From SPDF01 sp963812085 (GTDB lineage: Bacteria > Gemmatimonadota > Gemmatimonadetes > Gemmatimonadales > GWC2-71-9): 64,000 nucleotides of DNA. A program made the translations under genes and the position numbers. Numbering within the stretch: position 1 is the first letter of the stretch; each line of letters starts with the position of its first letter. The stretch covers positions 248,001-312,000 of the forward strand of contig CAWETL010000003.1 in the NCBI GenBank assembly GCA_963812085.1, in the 5' to 3' direction. This document shows positions 17,477 to 27,758 of the stretch, piece after piece. The notes beneath the pieces are model-generated. The model saw only the letters and a program-made list of their open reading frames with translations, was not told where the DNA came from and did not search any database.

Positions 17477-18889
17477 CTACTGCAGCTGATCCAGCAGCTC
17501 CAGCGCAAACTGCACCGGCACCGCGTCGTACTGCCGGCCGCCCGCCGCGGGGGTCGCGGAGGAGATCATCCCCGCCACCGAGCCGTCGGGCGCGATGACC
17601 GGGGTCCCCGGCGAGAGCACCGAGCCCCATCCGTCGATCATCAGGAAACCCTTCGACACCTTCACGGCGGTGCCGGTCACGGCCACCGGCCTGAGGGTCG
17701 ACTTCTTCCAGTCGCCGTTGGGCGGAAGCTCCACCGGCGGCGGATAGCCCACCACCGACACCGGCTCACCCTGGCCGACCGGCGGCTCCTTGTAGCCCAG
17801 CGCCGGCACGATCGGCACGCCGCCCTTCTGCTGCAGCCGGAGGAGCGCCACGTCTTCCTTGCTGTGGAGCGCGAGGATCCGCGCCGGCAGCGGTTGCGCC
17901 GCGCCGGGGAATACCACGATCACGCTGACGGCCTGCTCGCCGGCGGCGTTGACCAGCGCCGCCTTCGTCGTCAGGAGCACCCCGCCGGTTCCGTCCCGCC
18001 GCACGGCGAATCCCGTCGTCTGGGTGCTGCTCCCGTCGGCGAACTGCGCCACCACCAGCCCCACTGCCGCCTGGCTCGGCGCCGCGATGGCGACCGGGTC
18101 GAACCGGCCGGCCGCCGCTACCTCCTCTGCCCGGGCGATGGCCGAGTCGAGGCCGGTCAGCACCGGCGCAGCGGCGTCGGGATCTCGGCCCACCTGCTGA
18201 AGCGTCGCGCGGAGGCGGCCGGCGTCGGCGCGGGCGGAGTCCAGCGCGCCGCGCATGGCGGGGGCGCTCACCGCGACGCCCTGTACGGTGGCCATCAGGC
18301 TGTCGGCCCGGTCGAGATTGAACTTGAGCGCCGCCGCCTCGGCCTGCCGGGTGGTGTACATCCGCCAGCCGATCGTGGCGGCCGTCGCGAGCACCAGCCC
18401 CGCCGCGACCAGGACGACCCGCCGGATCAGCAGCTTCCGCCGCTCCGCCTTGGCGGCTTCGTGTGCGGCGCGTGCGGCCTCCGCGTCCTCGAGCACCTTG
18501 GTGAGTTCCGCGGAGCTGATGCGCGGCACCGGCATGTCCACGTGGGTCGCGGCGAGGCTCGGCACGGCGAGGGGGCCTTCGTCGGAGAGCTGGAACTGCA
18601 GCTCCGGTCCCGAGGCGCCGAGCCGGATGACGTCGCCGTCGGCGATCGGGTGGGCGCCGGACACCTGGTTGCCGTTCACGAAGGTACCGTGCACGCTGCC
18701 GAGGTCCCGGATGGTGTAACCGTCGTCCACCCGCTGGATCACGGCGTGCCGGGTGGAGACTTCCGTGTCGTGGTCGGGATCGAGCCGCACCGCGCAGGTG
18801 GGGTGACGGCCGATGCTGGTCATCGGGCCGGTGAGCTTCTCGACGGCGCCGGCACGACCGCCGGAGATGATGGCGAGCCGCGGGTTCAT
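17477..18889 (-). CDS. FHA-domain membrane protein with a degenerate trypsin-like protease domain
   Basis: The 470-residue protein starts with an FHA phosphothreonine-binding domain (TSIGRHPTCAVRLDPDHDTE, then IRDLGSVHGTFVNGNQV, residues ~1-100). A linker, one membrane helix (~160-178, VVLVAAGLVLATAATIGW) and a helical region follow, then a trypsin/HtrA-like beta domain (~270-470). The catalytic His position reads LLTTKAALVN instead of TNHHV, the Asp region DVALLRL is kept, and the Ser region reads SPGTPV in place of GNSGGP. It is therefore probably an inactive protease fold used for binding. The gene overlaps the PP2C phosphatase by 4 bases, which suggests phosphorylation-dependent envelope signalling. 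Confidence 0.82.
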   Translation of the reverse strand: MNPRLAIISGGRAGAVEKLTGPMTSIGRHPTCAVRLDPDHDTEVSTRHAVIQRVDDGYTIRDLGSVHGTFVNGNQVSGAHPIADGDVIRLGASGPELQFQLSDEGPLAVPSLAATHVDMPVPRISSAELTKVLEDAEAARAAHEAAKAERRKLLIRRVVLVAAGLVLATAATIGWRMYTTRQAEAAALKFNLDRADSLMATVQGVAVSAPAMRGALDSARADAGRLRATLQQVGRDPDAAAPVLTGLDSAIARAEEVAAAGRFDPVAIAAPSQAAVGLVVAQFADGSSTQTTGFAVRRDGTGGVLLTTKAALVNAAGEQAVSVIVVFPGAAQPLPARILALHSKEDVALLRLQQKGGVPIVPALGYKEPPVGQGEPVSVVGYPPPVELPPNGDWKKSTLRPVAVTGTAVKVSKGFLMIDGWGSVLSPGTPVIAPDGSVAGMISSATPAAGGRQYDAVPVQFALELLDQLQ

Positions 18890-19938
18890 CGGCGGAGCAG
18901 GAAGTAGAGAAGGACCGCGACGAACATGATGATGACGGTGATCTTCCCGACCGGCGGGCGGGGGCGCACCGGGACGGGGACGGGGACGGGTGCGCTGCGC
19001 GCGACCGACCTGATTTCCCCGGTGCGGAATCCGGTGGAGGTGTTCTCCTCCATCGGCGTGTCGCCCGGAAGCGCGAACACATGGTAGCCCGGCTCCTGCG
19101 CGGTGGCCTCCGGTTCCTGCAGCCCCGCGCCCTCGAAGCGCGCCGCCACCACGGTGATGTTGTCGGGGCCGCCGCGGCCGTTGGCCAGGTCGATGAGCGC
19201 GCTGCAGAGCTGGTCGAGGTCGGTCAGGCGGACGGCGTGCTCGGCGAACTCCTCGCGCTTGACCTGCCCGCTCAATCCGTCGGAGCAGAGGATGAGGAGG
19301 TCGCCGCGGCGGAGTTCCTCGTAGGTCAGGTCCACCCGCACCTGCGGCTCGGGACCGAGCGCCTGGAGGATGATGTTCCGCCGCTCGCTCTTTTCGGCCT
19401 CCTCCTCGGTGAGTTCGCCGGCGTCCACCAGCCGCTGGGTGAGCGACTGGTCCTTGGTGAGCTGGGTGGCCTGCCCCCGGCGCACGAGGTAGGCCCGGCT
19501 GTCGCCGATCTGGGCGAGGTAGAGATCGTGGCCGAAGACGCCCGCCACCGTCACCGTCGTTCCCATGCCCCGGACGTCGGGGTGCTCGATGGCATAGGTA
19601 TGGATCCGCCGGTTGGCCTCCTCCACCGCCTCCCGCACCCGGAAGGCGAACTGCTGCGGCGTCGCGGCGTGGTCCTGGCTCCAGGTCGTGCGGAGGTGGT
19701 CGTAGATCGCCTCGCTGGCGAGCGCGCTGGCCACCTCGCCCGCCGCGGCGCCGCCCATCCCGTCGGCCACCATGAACAGCGAGCCGCGCGGCCCCACCGG
19801 GTGCGCGTCCCGCGCCGGCGACAGGCTGGCGTCGCCGGTGCTCAGGTCGGCCACGAGGAAGGTGTCCTCGTTATGGTCGCGGGTGCGGCCCAGGTCGGTC
19901 TTGCCGGCCACGGTCACCAGGACGGGAGGCAGAGTCAC
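18886..19938 (-). CDS. PP2C-family Ser/Thr protein phosphatase with C-terminal membrane anchor
   Basis: The 350-residue protein starts from a GTG at 19938. PP2C metal-binding motifs are in order: TRDHNEDTFLVAD, LFMVADGMGGAAAGEVAS, YLAQIGDSRAYLVRRG, LLILCSDGLSGQV and GGPDNITVVAARF. A proline/valine-rich linker and a C-terminal helix (TVIIMFVAVLLYFLL) anchor it with the catalytic domain in the cytoplasm. It is translationally coupled (ATGA) to the downstream FHA protein. PP2C and FHA proteins usually counter and read Ser/Thr kinases, two of which (24712, 38736) lie within 20 kb. Confidence 0.93.
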   Translation of the reverse strand: MTLPPVLVTVAGKTDLGRTRDHNEDTFLVADLSTGDASLSPARDAHPVGPRGSLFMVADGMGGAAAGEVASALASEAIYDHLRTTWSQDHAATPQQFAFRVREAVEEANRRIHTYAIEHPDVRGMGTTVTVAGVFGHDLYLAQIGDSRAYLVRRGQATQLTKDQSLTQRLVDAGELTEEEAEKSERRNIILQALGPEPQVRVDLTYEELRRGDLLILCSDGLSGQVKREEFAEHAVRLTDLDQLCSALIDLANGRGGPDNITVVAARFEGAGLQEPEATAQEPGYHVFALPGDTPMEENTSTGFRTGEIRSVARSAPVPVPVPVRPRPPVGKITVIIMFVAVLLYFLLRR

Positions 19939-20053
19939 GATTCCGAGTGGTGAAAGGCCCGGCGGGCGACGCGGAATGGCACGTTGGTGGCGCTCCGGAC
20001 CGAAGTGGTGGGGGGACGGCGGAATCTAGGTCGCCCCCGAAGGGAGGTCAATC

Positions 20054-20083
20054 TTGTCGTAACTCGTGTTTTGGGAGTACCTT
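20054..20083 (+). promoter_or_regulatory. Possible promoter of the amidase gene, leaderless
   Basis: TTGTCG (20054-20059) and TACCTT (20078-20083) are separated by 18 bases and could be -35 and -10 boxes. Transcription would begin around the ATG at 20091, so the message may have almost no leader. No Shine-Dalgarno sequence precedes this ATG, which fits. Confidence 0.4.
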
Positions 20084-20090
20084 CCGCCCC

Positions 20091-22091
20091 ATGATCCGCC
20101 GCCTCGCCGCGCTCCTCATGATCCTCGTTGCAATGGCCGCGCCAGTTGCCGCGCAACAGGGCAAGCCCGCGACCAAGCCGAAACCCAAGGCCGCCGCCGC
20201 CAAGCGGCCGCCCAAGCCGCTCGATCCCAACACCGGACGCCTGCCGCCGATCGCCAGGGTGACGGGGCCGATCAAGCTCAATGTGGTGTATCCGGCGCCG
20301 ACCGACGTGGTGGACGCCGGCGCCACCTCTTTCCTCCTCGGCAGCACCGGCACCGGCGACGCGCGGCTCACCATCAACGGCGACACGGTGCACGTCTGGC
20401 CCAACGGCGCCTTCGTGGCGTGGGTGCCGTTCCCGAACGACACCGTCATCGACTTCAAGCTGGTGGCCTTCCGGCCCAGCGGCCAGAAGGACTCGCTGGT
20501 CTACCCGGTGCGCCGAGCGGTCCGCGCCGAGCCGCCCACCGGGCCGCTCTGGATCGACACCCTCTCCATGCGGCCCCGGGGACGCGTCTGGTGGCCCGAC
20601 AACGAGTACCTCCCGCTCTCGGTGCGCGCCGCCGAGGGGTCGGAGGTCCGCCTGTTATTGCCTGACGGATCAGCGGTCCCGCTGGTTGCGTCGCTCGGGT
20701 ACGACGAGGTGCCGTGGGGCGTCCGCGCCTTCGACCGCGACACTGCCAACCTCGACCGGCCGGTAAAGGCCGACCGCTACGTGGGCTTGCTCCGCGGCCG
20801 CGCCATCGGCGCCGATCCCGGCCCCCTCCTCGGCGCGGAGCCGCGGGCGACGGGATGCCCGCGCTGCCGCCGGGCGGCCGCCGCCGCCGACACCGGGGGC
20901 GTCATCATCGAGGCCATCAAGGGAGCCGACACGGTGCGGGCCCGCTGGCCGCTCCGGGTGGCGTTGCTCGACAGCCTGCCGTCGGTCATCGAGCTGGACG
21001 ACGACACGGCGCGGGTCGGCAACACCGACCGGCTCAGCGTCGGGCGGGCCACGCCGGGCGCGACCTACAACTGGTTCTTCCCGAACGGCACCCGCGCCAA
21101 CGTCTCCGGCCGCCTCAACGGCGACCTGCGGCTCCAGCTCTCGGCCACCTCGGTGGCGTGGGTCGGCGTGGCCGACGCGCATCCGCTCCCGGTGTTCACG
21201 CCGCCCCTCGCCGCCACCGTCGGCTCGGTGGTGCTGAGCTCGGCGCCCCAGAGCGCCACGCTCCGGATCCCGCTCAACATGCGGGTGCCCTTCCAGGTCA
21301 CCGAGGAGGAGTCGTCGATCACGGTGCGGATCTACTCCGCCACCGGGAACGTGGACTGGATGCGCTACGGCGGCGGCGATTCGCTGGTGAAGCGGATGAC
21401 CTGGGCCCAGCCCACGGCGGACGAGGTCACCATCACGCTCGACCTGGCCAAGCCGGTCTGGGGCTACCGGACCCGCTGGGACCGGAGCGACCTGCTGCTG
21501 GAAGTCCGGCGGCCGCCGGCCATCGACAAGCTGCACCCGCTCAAGGGGCTCCGGATCGTGGTGGACGCCGGACATCCGCCGGGCGGCGCCACCGGCCCGA
21601 CCGGGTATCGCGAAGCCGAGGCCAACCTGGCCGTGGCGCTGGAGCTCCGGACGCTGCTCGAGAAGGGCGGGGCGCAGGTCATCATGACCCGCACCGCCGA
21701 CGTGCCGGTTTCGCTCGCCTCGCGGCCCATCTTTGCCGACAGCGTCAACGCCGACCTCCTGATCTCGATCCACAACAACGCCCTGCCAGACGGGGTGAAC
21801 CCCTTTACCAACAGCGGCACCAGCGTCTTCTACAACCAGCCCCGGAGCGCCCCGCTGGCGCGGGCCGCCGACGCCGCGCTGGTCCAGCGGCTGGGCCTTC
21901 GGGACTTGGGCGTGGGCCGGGGCGACCTGGCCCTGGTCCGCCCCACCTGGATGCCGTCCATCCTGACCGAGGGGATGTTCATGGCGATCCCGGAGCAGGA
22001 GGCCGCGCTGCGGCTGCCGGTGGGACAAAAGATGTACGCGGCGGGGGTCTACGCGGGGATCGTCGGGTATCTGAACGCGGTAGGGAAATAG
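20091..22091 (+). CDS. Secreted N-acetylmuramoyl-L-alanine amidase (Amidase_3) with long N-terminal region
   Basis: The 666-residue protein has a signal peptide (RLAALLMILVAMAAPVAAQQ) and a ~440-residue N-terminal region of beta-rich repeats (e.g. TSFLLGSTGTGDARLTINGD). The C-terminal zinc amidase domain begins with LRIVVDAGHPPGGATGPTGY, with the zinc His in VDAGH. It continues with a Glu in EAEANLAVALELRTLLEK, a second His in DLLISIHNNALPDG and the catalytic Glu in ILTEGMFMA. It would cut the amide between MurNAc and the stem peptide, e.g. for daughter-cell separation or wall turnover. The ATG at 20091 was chosen for its signal peptide. Confidence 0.92.
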   Translation: MIRRLAALLMILVAMAAPVAAQQGKPATKPKPKAAAAKRPPKPLDPNTGRLPPIARVTGPIKLNVVYPAPTDVVDAGATSFLLGSTGTGDARLTINGDTVHVWPNGAFVAWVPFPNDTVIDFKLVAFRPSGQKDSLVYPVRRAVRAEPPTGPLWIDTLSMRPRGRVWWPDNEYLPLSVRAAEGSEVRLLLPDGSAVPLVASLGYDEVPWGVRAFDRDTANLDRPVKADRYVGLLRGRAIGADPGPLLGAEPRATGCPRCRRAAAAADTGGVIIEAIKGADTVRARWPLRVALLDSLPSVIELDDDTARVGNTDRLSVGRATPGATYNWFFPNGTRANVSGRLNGDLRLQLSATSVAWVGVADAHPLPVFTPPLAATVGSVVLSSAPQSATLRIPLNMRVPFQVTEEESSITVRIYSATGNVDWMRYGGGDSLVKRMTWAQPTADEVTITLDLAKPVWGYRTRWDRSDLLLEVRRPPAIDKLHPLKGLRIVVDAGHPPGGATGPTGYREAEANLAVALELRTLLEKGGAQVIMTRTADVPVSLASRPIFADSVNADLLISIHNNALPDGVNPFTNSGTSVFYNQPRSAPLARAADAALVQRLGLRDLGVGRGDLALVRPTWMPSILTEGMFMAIPEQEAALRLPVGQKMYAAGVYAGIVGYLNAVGK

Positions 22092-22118
22092 GCGGGGAAG
22101 CGGGGAAGTAGCAGCCGC

Positions 22119-22177
22119 GTCATTCCGGCGAAAGCCGGAATCCAGTGCAGATGGACCCCGGCTTGCGCCGGGGTGAC
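22119..22177. repeat. Family A single complete hairpin
   Basis: GTCATTCCGGCGAAAGCCGG is followed after a short spacer by CCGGCTTGCGCCGGGGTGAC. The copy is complete, lies between two + strand genes, and is preceded by a GGCGGGGAAGCGGGGAAG tract. Confidence 0.8.
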
Positions 22178-22241
22178 GGACGGTGTGAATACTCCAGCCG
22201 CTCGGGCGTCTCCTCCACGAGACCTCCCAACGCTTAGGCTC

Positions 22242-24494
22242 ATGACTCTTCACCGCACCAGTCGTCACTGCCCCGCTGCCCCGCCGCCCCGCTGGTTTCG
22301 AGCCGGAGCCGTGGTCGGGCTGCTCGTACTCCTGGCTTCCCCGGCGCGGGCCCAGTCGCCCGACCAACGGGCCGAGCTCGAGGCCTGGCGCGACACGCTC
22401 TCCCAGATCACCGACACCATCATGCTGCTCCGCCGCGAGCGGCTCGGCATCATCGACGCCAAGGCCGATCGCGACAACGCGATGCTGCACCTCCACCTCG
22501 GCTTCCTCTCCCTCCGCTTCGGCGACCTGGTCGGCACTCCCCACTACGACGACGCCGCCTCGGAGTTCGAGTGGGCCTCCCAGCTCCAGCCCACCTGGCC
22601 CTATGCCTGGTACGGCCTCGGCCTCGCCGAACTCGGCATCGGCGACACGCCGATCGCCCTGGTCACCGGCCTCAAGTCCATGTTCGGGAAGGACGCCCTG
22701 GCCAAGTCGGCCCACGACTTCGCGCAGTCGGCCGTGGTGGACCCGAGCTTCGTCCAGGGCCTGGTCGAACTGGCCAACACCGCCCTGCGCCAGCGGGTCA
22801 ACATTCGCCTCAACGTGGCGCTCGACGCCCTCCGCCTGTCGGCCAGCACATCGGCGGCCAGGAACCCCGAGGTGCTCCTGGCGCGCGGGCGGGTCGAGCG
22901 CGAGGTCGGCGACCCCGACTCCTCGCAGGCCGCCTTCGAGGGCTACCTGGCGTCGGGCGGGGACCAGGGGCTGGGCTTCCTCGAGCTGGCGCGGACGCAA
23001 CTCGGCGTGGGGCTCGACCAGGGCGCCAAGCACTACTACGAGGGGGCGGCCTTCGACGACACGCTGAGCGTGCCGCTCTACCGGAAGGACCTGGCGTACA
23101 TCGCTTCGCCGGTGGAACTGGCGGAATTCGACACCGCCGCGGGCGCCGGGCGGGTCGGCTGGCTGGAGCAGTTCTGGAACGGCCGCGACCGCGCGAGCCT
23201 CCGGAGCACCAACGAGCGGCTCAAGGAGCACTACCGGCGGCTCTACTACGTGCGCCGCAATTTCATGCTGGCCAGCACCAACCGGCACTACCAGATCGAG
23301 GAGATCTACCACTCGGGGAGCACCGAGTTCGACGACCGCGGCATGATCTACCTCAAGCACGGTGACCCGACCGACCGCGCCTCGCTCACCGGGGCCGACG
23401 TCGAACCCAACGAGACCTGGCGGTACGCCCGGCCCGACGGGGACCTCATCTTCAACTTCGTGTCGCGGGAGGACGTGCAGGATTACAAGCTGGTCGAGAG
23501 CCTGCTGGACATCCTGGGCTACTCCACGGCGGTGCAGCTGGAGGGGAGCGACACGCCGCTCGCCTTCAACCCCGCGACCGAGCGGCTGCTGTCGTCCCGC
23601 GAGAACCTCTCGCCGGTCTACACCAAGCTGAAGGGAGCCGGGAGCGGCTCGGTCGGGCGCTACCTGTCGGAGGAGCGGGCCAGCGGGCGCAAGAGCATGG
23701 AAGTGGGCACCACGACCGACAGCTACGAGCTGCACTTTGCGCACACCCTCAACGCCAAGGTCCAGGTCCTGGCGGTGGGGCACGACTCCGCGGGCGCCCT
23801 GGTGCAGGTGGCCTACGCCGTCCCGGGCTCGGCGCTCATCGCCATCACGACGCCGAGGGGGCAGGTCTATCCGATCCGCCTCCGGTTCGTGGCGCTCGAC
23901 TCCGCGGGGCGGTCGGTCGCGGCCATCGACACCACGCGGTTCTTCCTCTCCCGCACGCCGATCCCGACCACCGAGCACCTGGTCGGCCGGGCCCAGGTCC
24001 ACGTGCCGCCGGGCGTCCACCGCTACCGGGTGATGCTGCAGGAGGCGGAGGAGCTGGGGGTGGTGTTCCCCACCGATACGGTTCGGGTCAGCAACGACCC
24101 GCGGCTGGGAGTGAGCGACCTGGTCCTGGGCCGCCGGGCCAACAACCTGGCCTGGGTCGCGTCGCCCGAGGACACGGTCTTCATCAACCCGCTCCAGGCC
24201 TTCCACCGGGGCGAGGACATGCAGGTGTACTACGAGGTCTACGGCGCCGCGCCCGGGATGACGCTCAAGACCGAGGTCGCCGTCAAGAAGGGGAGCGGCG
24301 GTGGCCTCTTCGGCGGCGGCTCGGCGATGACCTTCAAGTTCGAGGAGCCGTCGGCGGGACAGGTGGACCGGCTCCTCCGCGACGTGTCGCTCAGCAAGCT
24401 CAAGGCGGGGAGCTACACCATGGTGGTGACGGTGACCCGGCCGGACGGGTTCAGCGACAAGCGCTCGCAGCAGTTCGTCGTCGTAGACCCGTAG
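22242..24494 (+). CDS. GWxTD-domain secreted protein with TPR-like N-terminal region
   Basis: The 750-residue protein has a signal peptide (WFRAGAVVGLLVLLASPARA). TPR-like helical repeats occupy residues ~40-290 (ASEFEWASQLQPTWPYAWYG, DFAQSAVVDPSFVQGLVELA). A GWxTD-type domain starts at VGWLEQFWNGRDRASLRSTN and continues through YQIEEIYHSGSTEFDDRGMI and YLKHGDPTDRA. The last ~200 residues are beta-rich. GWxTD proteins are common in Gemmatimonadota and Bacteroidota but have no assigned function. The start is the ATG at 22242, the first one after the stretch encoded by the upstream repeat. Confidence 0.85.
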   Translation: MTLHRTSRHCPAAPPPRWFRAGAVVGLLVLLASPARAQSPDQRAELEAWRDTLSQITDTIMLLRRERLGIIDAKADRDNAMLHLHLGFLSLRFGDLVGTPHYDDAASEFEWASQLQPTWPYAWYGLGLAELGIGDTPIALVTGLKSMFGKDALAKSAHDFAQSAVVDPSFVQGLVELANTALRQRVNIRLNVALDALRLSASTSAARNPEVLLARGRVEREVGDPDSSQAAFEGYLASGGDQGLGFLELARTQLGVGLDQGAKHYYEGAAFDDTLSVPLYRKDLAYIASPVELAEFDTAAGAGRVGWLEQFWNGRDRASLRSTNERLKEHYRRLYYVRRNFMLASTNRHYQIEEIYHSGSTEFDDRGMIYLKHGDPTDRASLTGADVEPNETWRYARPDGDLIFNFVSREDVQDYKLVESLLDILGYSTAVQLEGSDTPLAFNPATERLLSSRENLSPVYTKLKGAGSGSVGRYLSEERASGRKSMEVGTTTDSYELHFAHTLNAKVQVLAVGHDSAGALVQVAYAVPGSALIAITTPRGQVYPIRLRFVALDSAGRSVAAIDTTRFFLSRTPIPTTEHLVGRAQVHVPPGVHRYRVMLQEAEELGVVFPTDTVRVSNDPRLGVSDLVLGRRANNLAWVASPEDTVFINPLQAFHRGEDMQVYYEVYGAAPGMTLKTEVAVKKGSGGGLFGGGSAMTFKFEEPSAGQVDRLLRDVSLSKLKAGSYTMVVTVTRPDGFSDKRSQQFVVVDP

Positions 24495-24503
24495 CTCCTG
24501 CTC

Positions 24504-24648
24504 GTCACCCCGGTGAAAGCCGGGAGGGACTGCCAGTCGGTCGTCACCCCGGCGAAAGCCGGGAGGGACTGCCAGTCGGTCGTCACCCCGGCGAAAGCCG
24601 GGGTCCAGTTGTGCCGGAACGCTGGACCCCGGCTTCCGCCGGGGTGAC
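24504..24648. repeat. Family A array with two half-units and one full hairpin
   Basis: Two copies of a 48-base unit (GTCACCCCGGCGAAAGCCGG then GAGGGACTGCCAGTCG) precede a full hairpin ending CCGGCTTCCGCCGGGGTGAC at 24648. It occupies the gap between the GWxTD gene and the kinase gene. Confidence 0.85.
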
Positions 24649-24711
24649 GGTGCCTGCCCTGCCGCCCCACTGCCTTCCCCGCCTCCCTGCCTCTCTGTAA
24701 CTTCCATCCCC

Positions 24712-26686
<1,975 letters not shown>

Positions 26687-26707
26687 GCCGCCGAGCGACG
26701 ATTGCGC

Positions 26708-27205
26708 GTGCCGACCATCCATCCGACCGCCTACGTGGCGCCCACCGCCGTCGTCATGGGGAACGTGACCCTGGGGGCCGAATCGAGCGTCTGGTACACC
26801 TCGGTGGTCCGGGGTGACATGGCGCCGATCGTGATCGGGGCCCGGACCAACATTCAGGACGGGACGATCGTGCACGTGGACGCCGGCTTTCCGTGCACTA
26901 TTGGCGAGCGGGTGGGGGTGGGGCACCGGGCCATCCTGCACGGCTGCACGGTGGAAGACGAATGCCTGATCGGGATGGGGAGCGTGCTGCTGAATGGCGT
27001 CAGGATCGGGAAGGGCAGTGTCGTGGCAGCGGGAGCGGTGGTGCCGGAGGGGATGCAGGTGCCGCCGGGCAGCCTGGTGATGGGCGTGCCGGGGCGCATT
27101 GTGCGGCAGGTGACGCCGGATCTGGCCGAACGGATTACGTCCACCTGGCAGCATTACGTGGATCAGGCCAAGGACCACCGGGCGGGGAAATATCCGGTGG
27201 TGTGA
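26708..27205 (+). CDS. Gamma-class carbonic anhydrase family protein (hexapeptide-repeat)
   Basis: A left-handed beta-helix protein of about 165 residues, starting at GTG 26708 or TTG 26702. Hexapeptide repeats run through VAPTAVVMGNVTLGAESSVW, IVIGARTNIQDGTIVHVDAG, GERVGVGHRAILHGCTVEDE and GVRIGKGSVVAAGAVVPEGM. The zinc histidines of the gamma-CA/YrdA/PaaY group are at VHVDAG and VGHRAILHGC. A helical tail (LAERITSTWQHYVDQAKDH) ends the protein. Members bind zinc, but carbonic anhydrase activity is proven for only some. It follows the kinase by a few bases and is probably co-transcribed. Confidence 0.92.
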   Translation: MPTIHPTAYVAPTAVVMGNVTLGAESSVWYTSVVRGDMAPIVIGARTNIQDGTIVHVDAGFPCTIGERVGVGHRAILHGCTVEDECLIGMGSVLLNGVRIGKGSVVAAGAVVPEGMQVPPGSLVMGVPGRIVRQVTPDLAERITSTWQHYVDQAKDHRAGKYPVV

Positions 27206-27210
27206 CACGG

Positions 27211-27315
27211 TTCTGTCATTGCGAGGAGGCCCCGCAGGGGCCGACGAGGCAATCTCGGCCTTGGAAGCGGCAATCGAGATTGCTTCGGCCACTCCGTGGC
27301 CTCGCAATGACAGAA
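27211..27315. repeat. Family C repeat, complete 105-bp copy
   Basis: TTCTGTCATTGCGAGGAGGC opens the element and CCTCGCAATGACAGAA closes it, so the ends are inverted. The interior contains GGCCCCGCAGGGGCC and GGCCACTCCGTGGCC-type palindromes and GCAATCTC/GAGATTGC arms. Shorter or half copies occur at 35796, 36667, 37701, 42960 and 44403. Confidence 0.85.
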
Positions 27316-27333
27316 GGGAGGCGCCGCCACGTT

Positions 27334-27550
27334 CGTCACCCCGGCGCACGAATCGTCACCCCGGCGCACGAATCGTCACCCCGGCGCACGATCGTCACCC
27401 CGGCGCAAGCCGGGGTCCAGCGTTCCGGCACAACTGGATCCCGGCTTTCGCCGGGATGACAGAACGGCTTTCGCCGGGATGACAGAACGGCTTTCGCCGG
27501 GATGACAGCGGGGTTGCGCCGGGATGACGGAGTCCTTCGCCGGGATGACA
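27334..27550. repeat. Family A array, half-sites on both sides of a central hairpin
   Basis: Three left half-units (GTCACCCCGGCGCACGAATC type, the last shorter) lead to one complete hairpin. About four right half-units follow (CTTTCGCCGGGATGACAGAA type). The array looks as though the two arms of one hairpin were amplified outward independently. It lies in the 553-base gap between the carbonic-anhydrase-like gene and nrdJ; no gene is seen in that gap. Confidence 0.85.
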
Positions 27551-27612
27551 TTGAATCGGTGTCATGCCGCCCAATTCCTCGCCATCATCTTTGTGATGTT
27601 AACACCTGATTT

Positions 27613-27635
27613 GCCCGTCACTGCGGGCTTTTTTT
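27613..27635 (+). terminator. Intrinsic terminator
   Basis: GCCCG (27613-27617) pairs with CGGGC (27624-27628) around a 6-nt loop, followed directly by seven T. This is a textbook rho-independent terminator on the + strand. It would end transcripts from the kinase and carbonic-anhydrase genes before the nrdJ promoter region. Confidence 0.8.
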
Positions 27636-27758
27636 GACGATTGCTTCGCATCATCGTTTCACCTACTTTGCATCCCACTCTTCGGTACTGTCCCGTTATC
27701 TTCTAGAGACATTCCGAACCACCAAAAATTTCCCTTCATATGAAGGGATGGGGCCTGC

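Noticed and set aside
27551..27758. Cobalamin riboswitch before nrdJ
   Set aside because: The region has a terminator for the upstream genes and an 18-bp palindrome, but no B12-box-like sequence or long structured leader that I can recognise.
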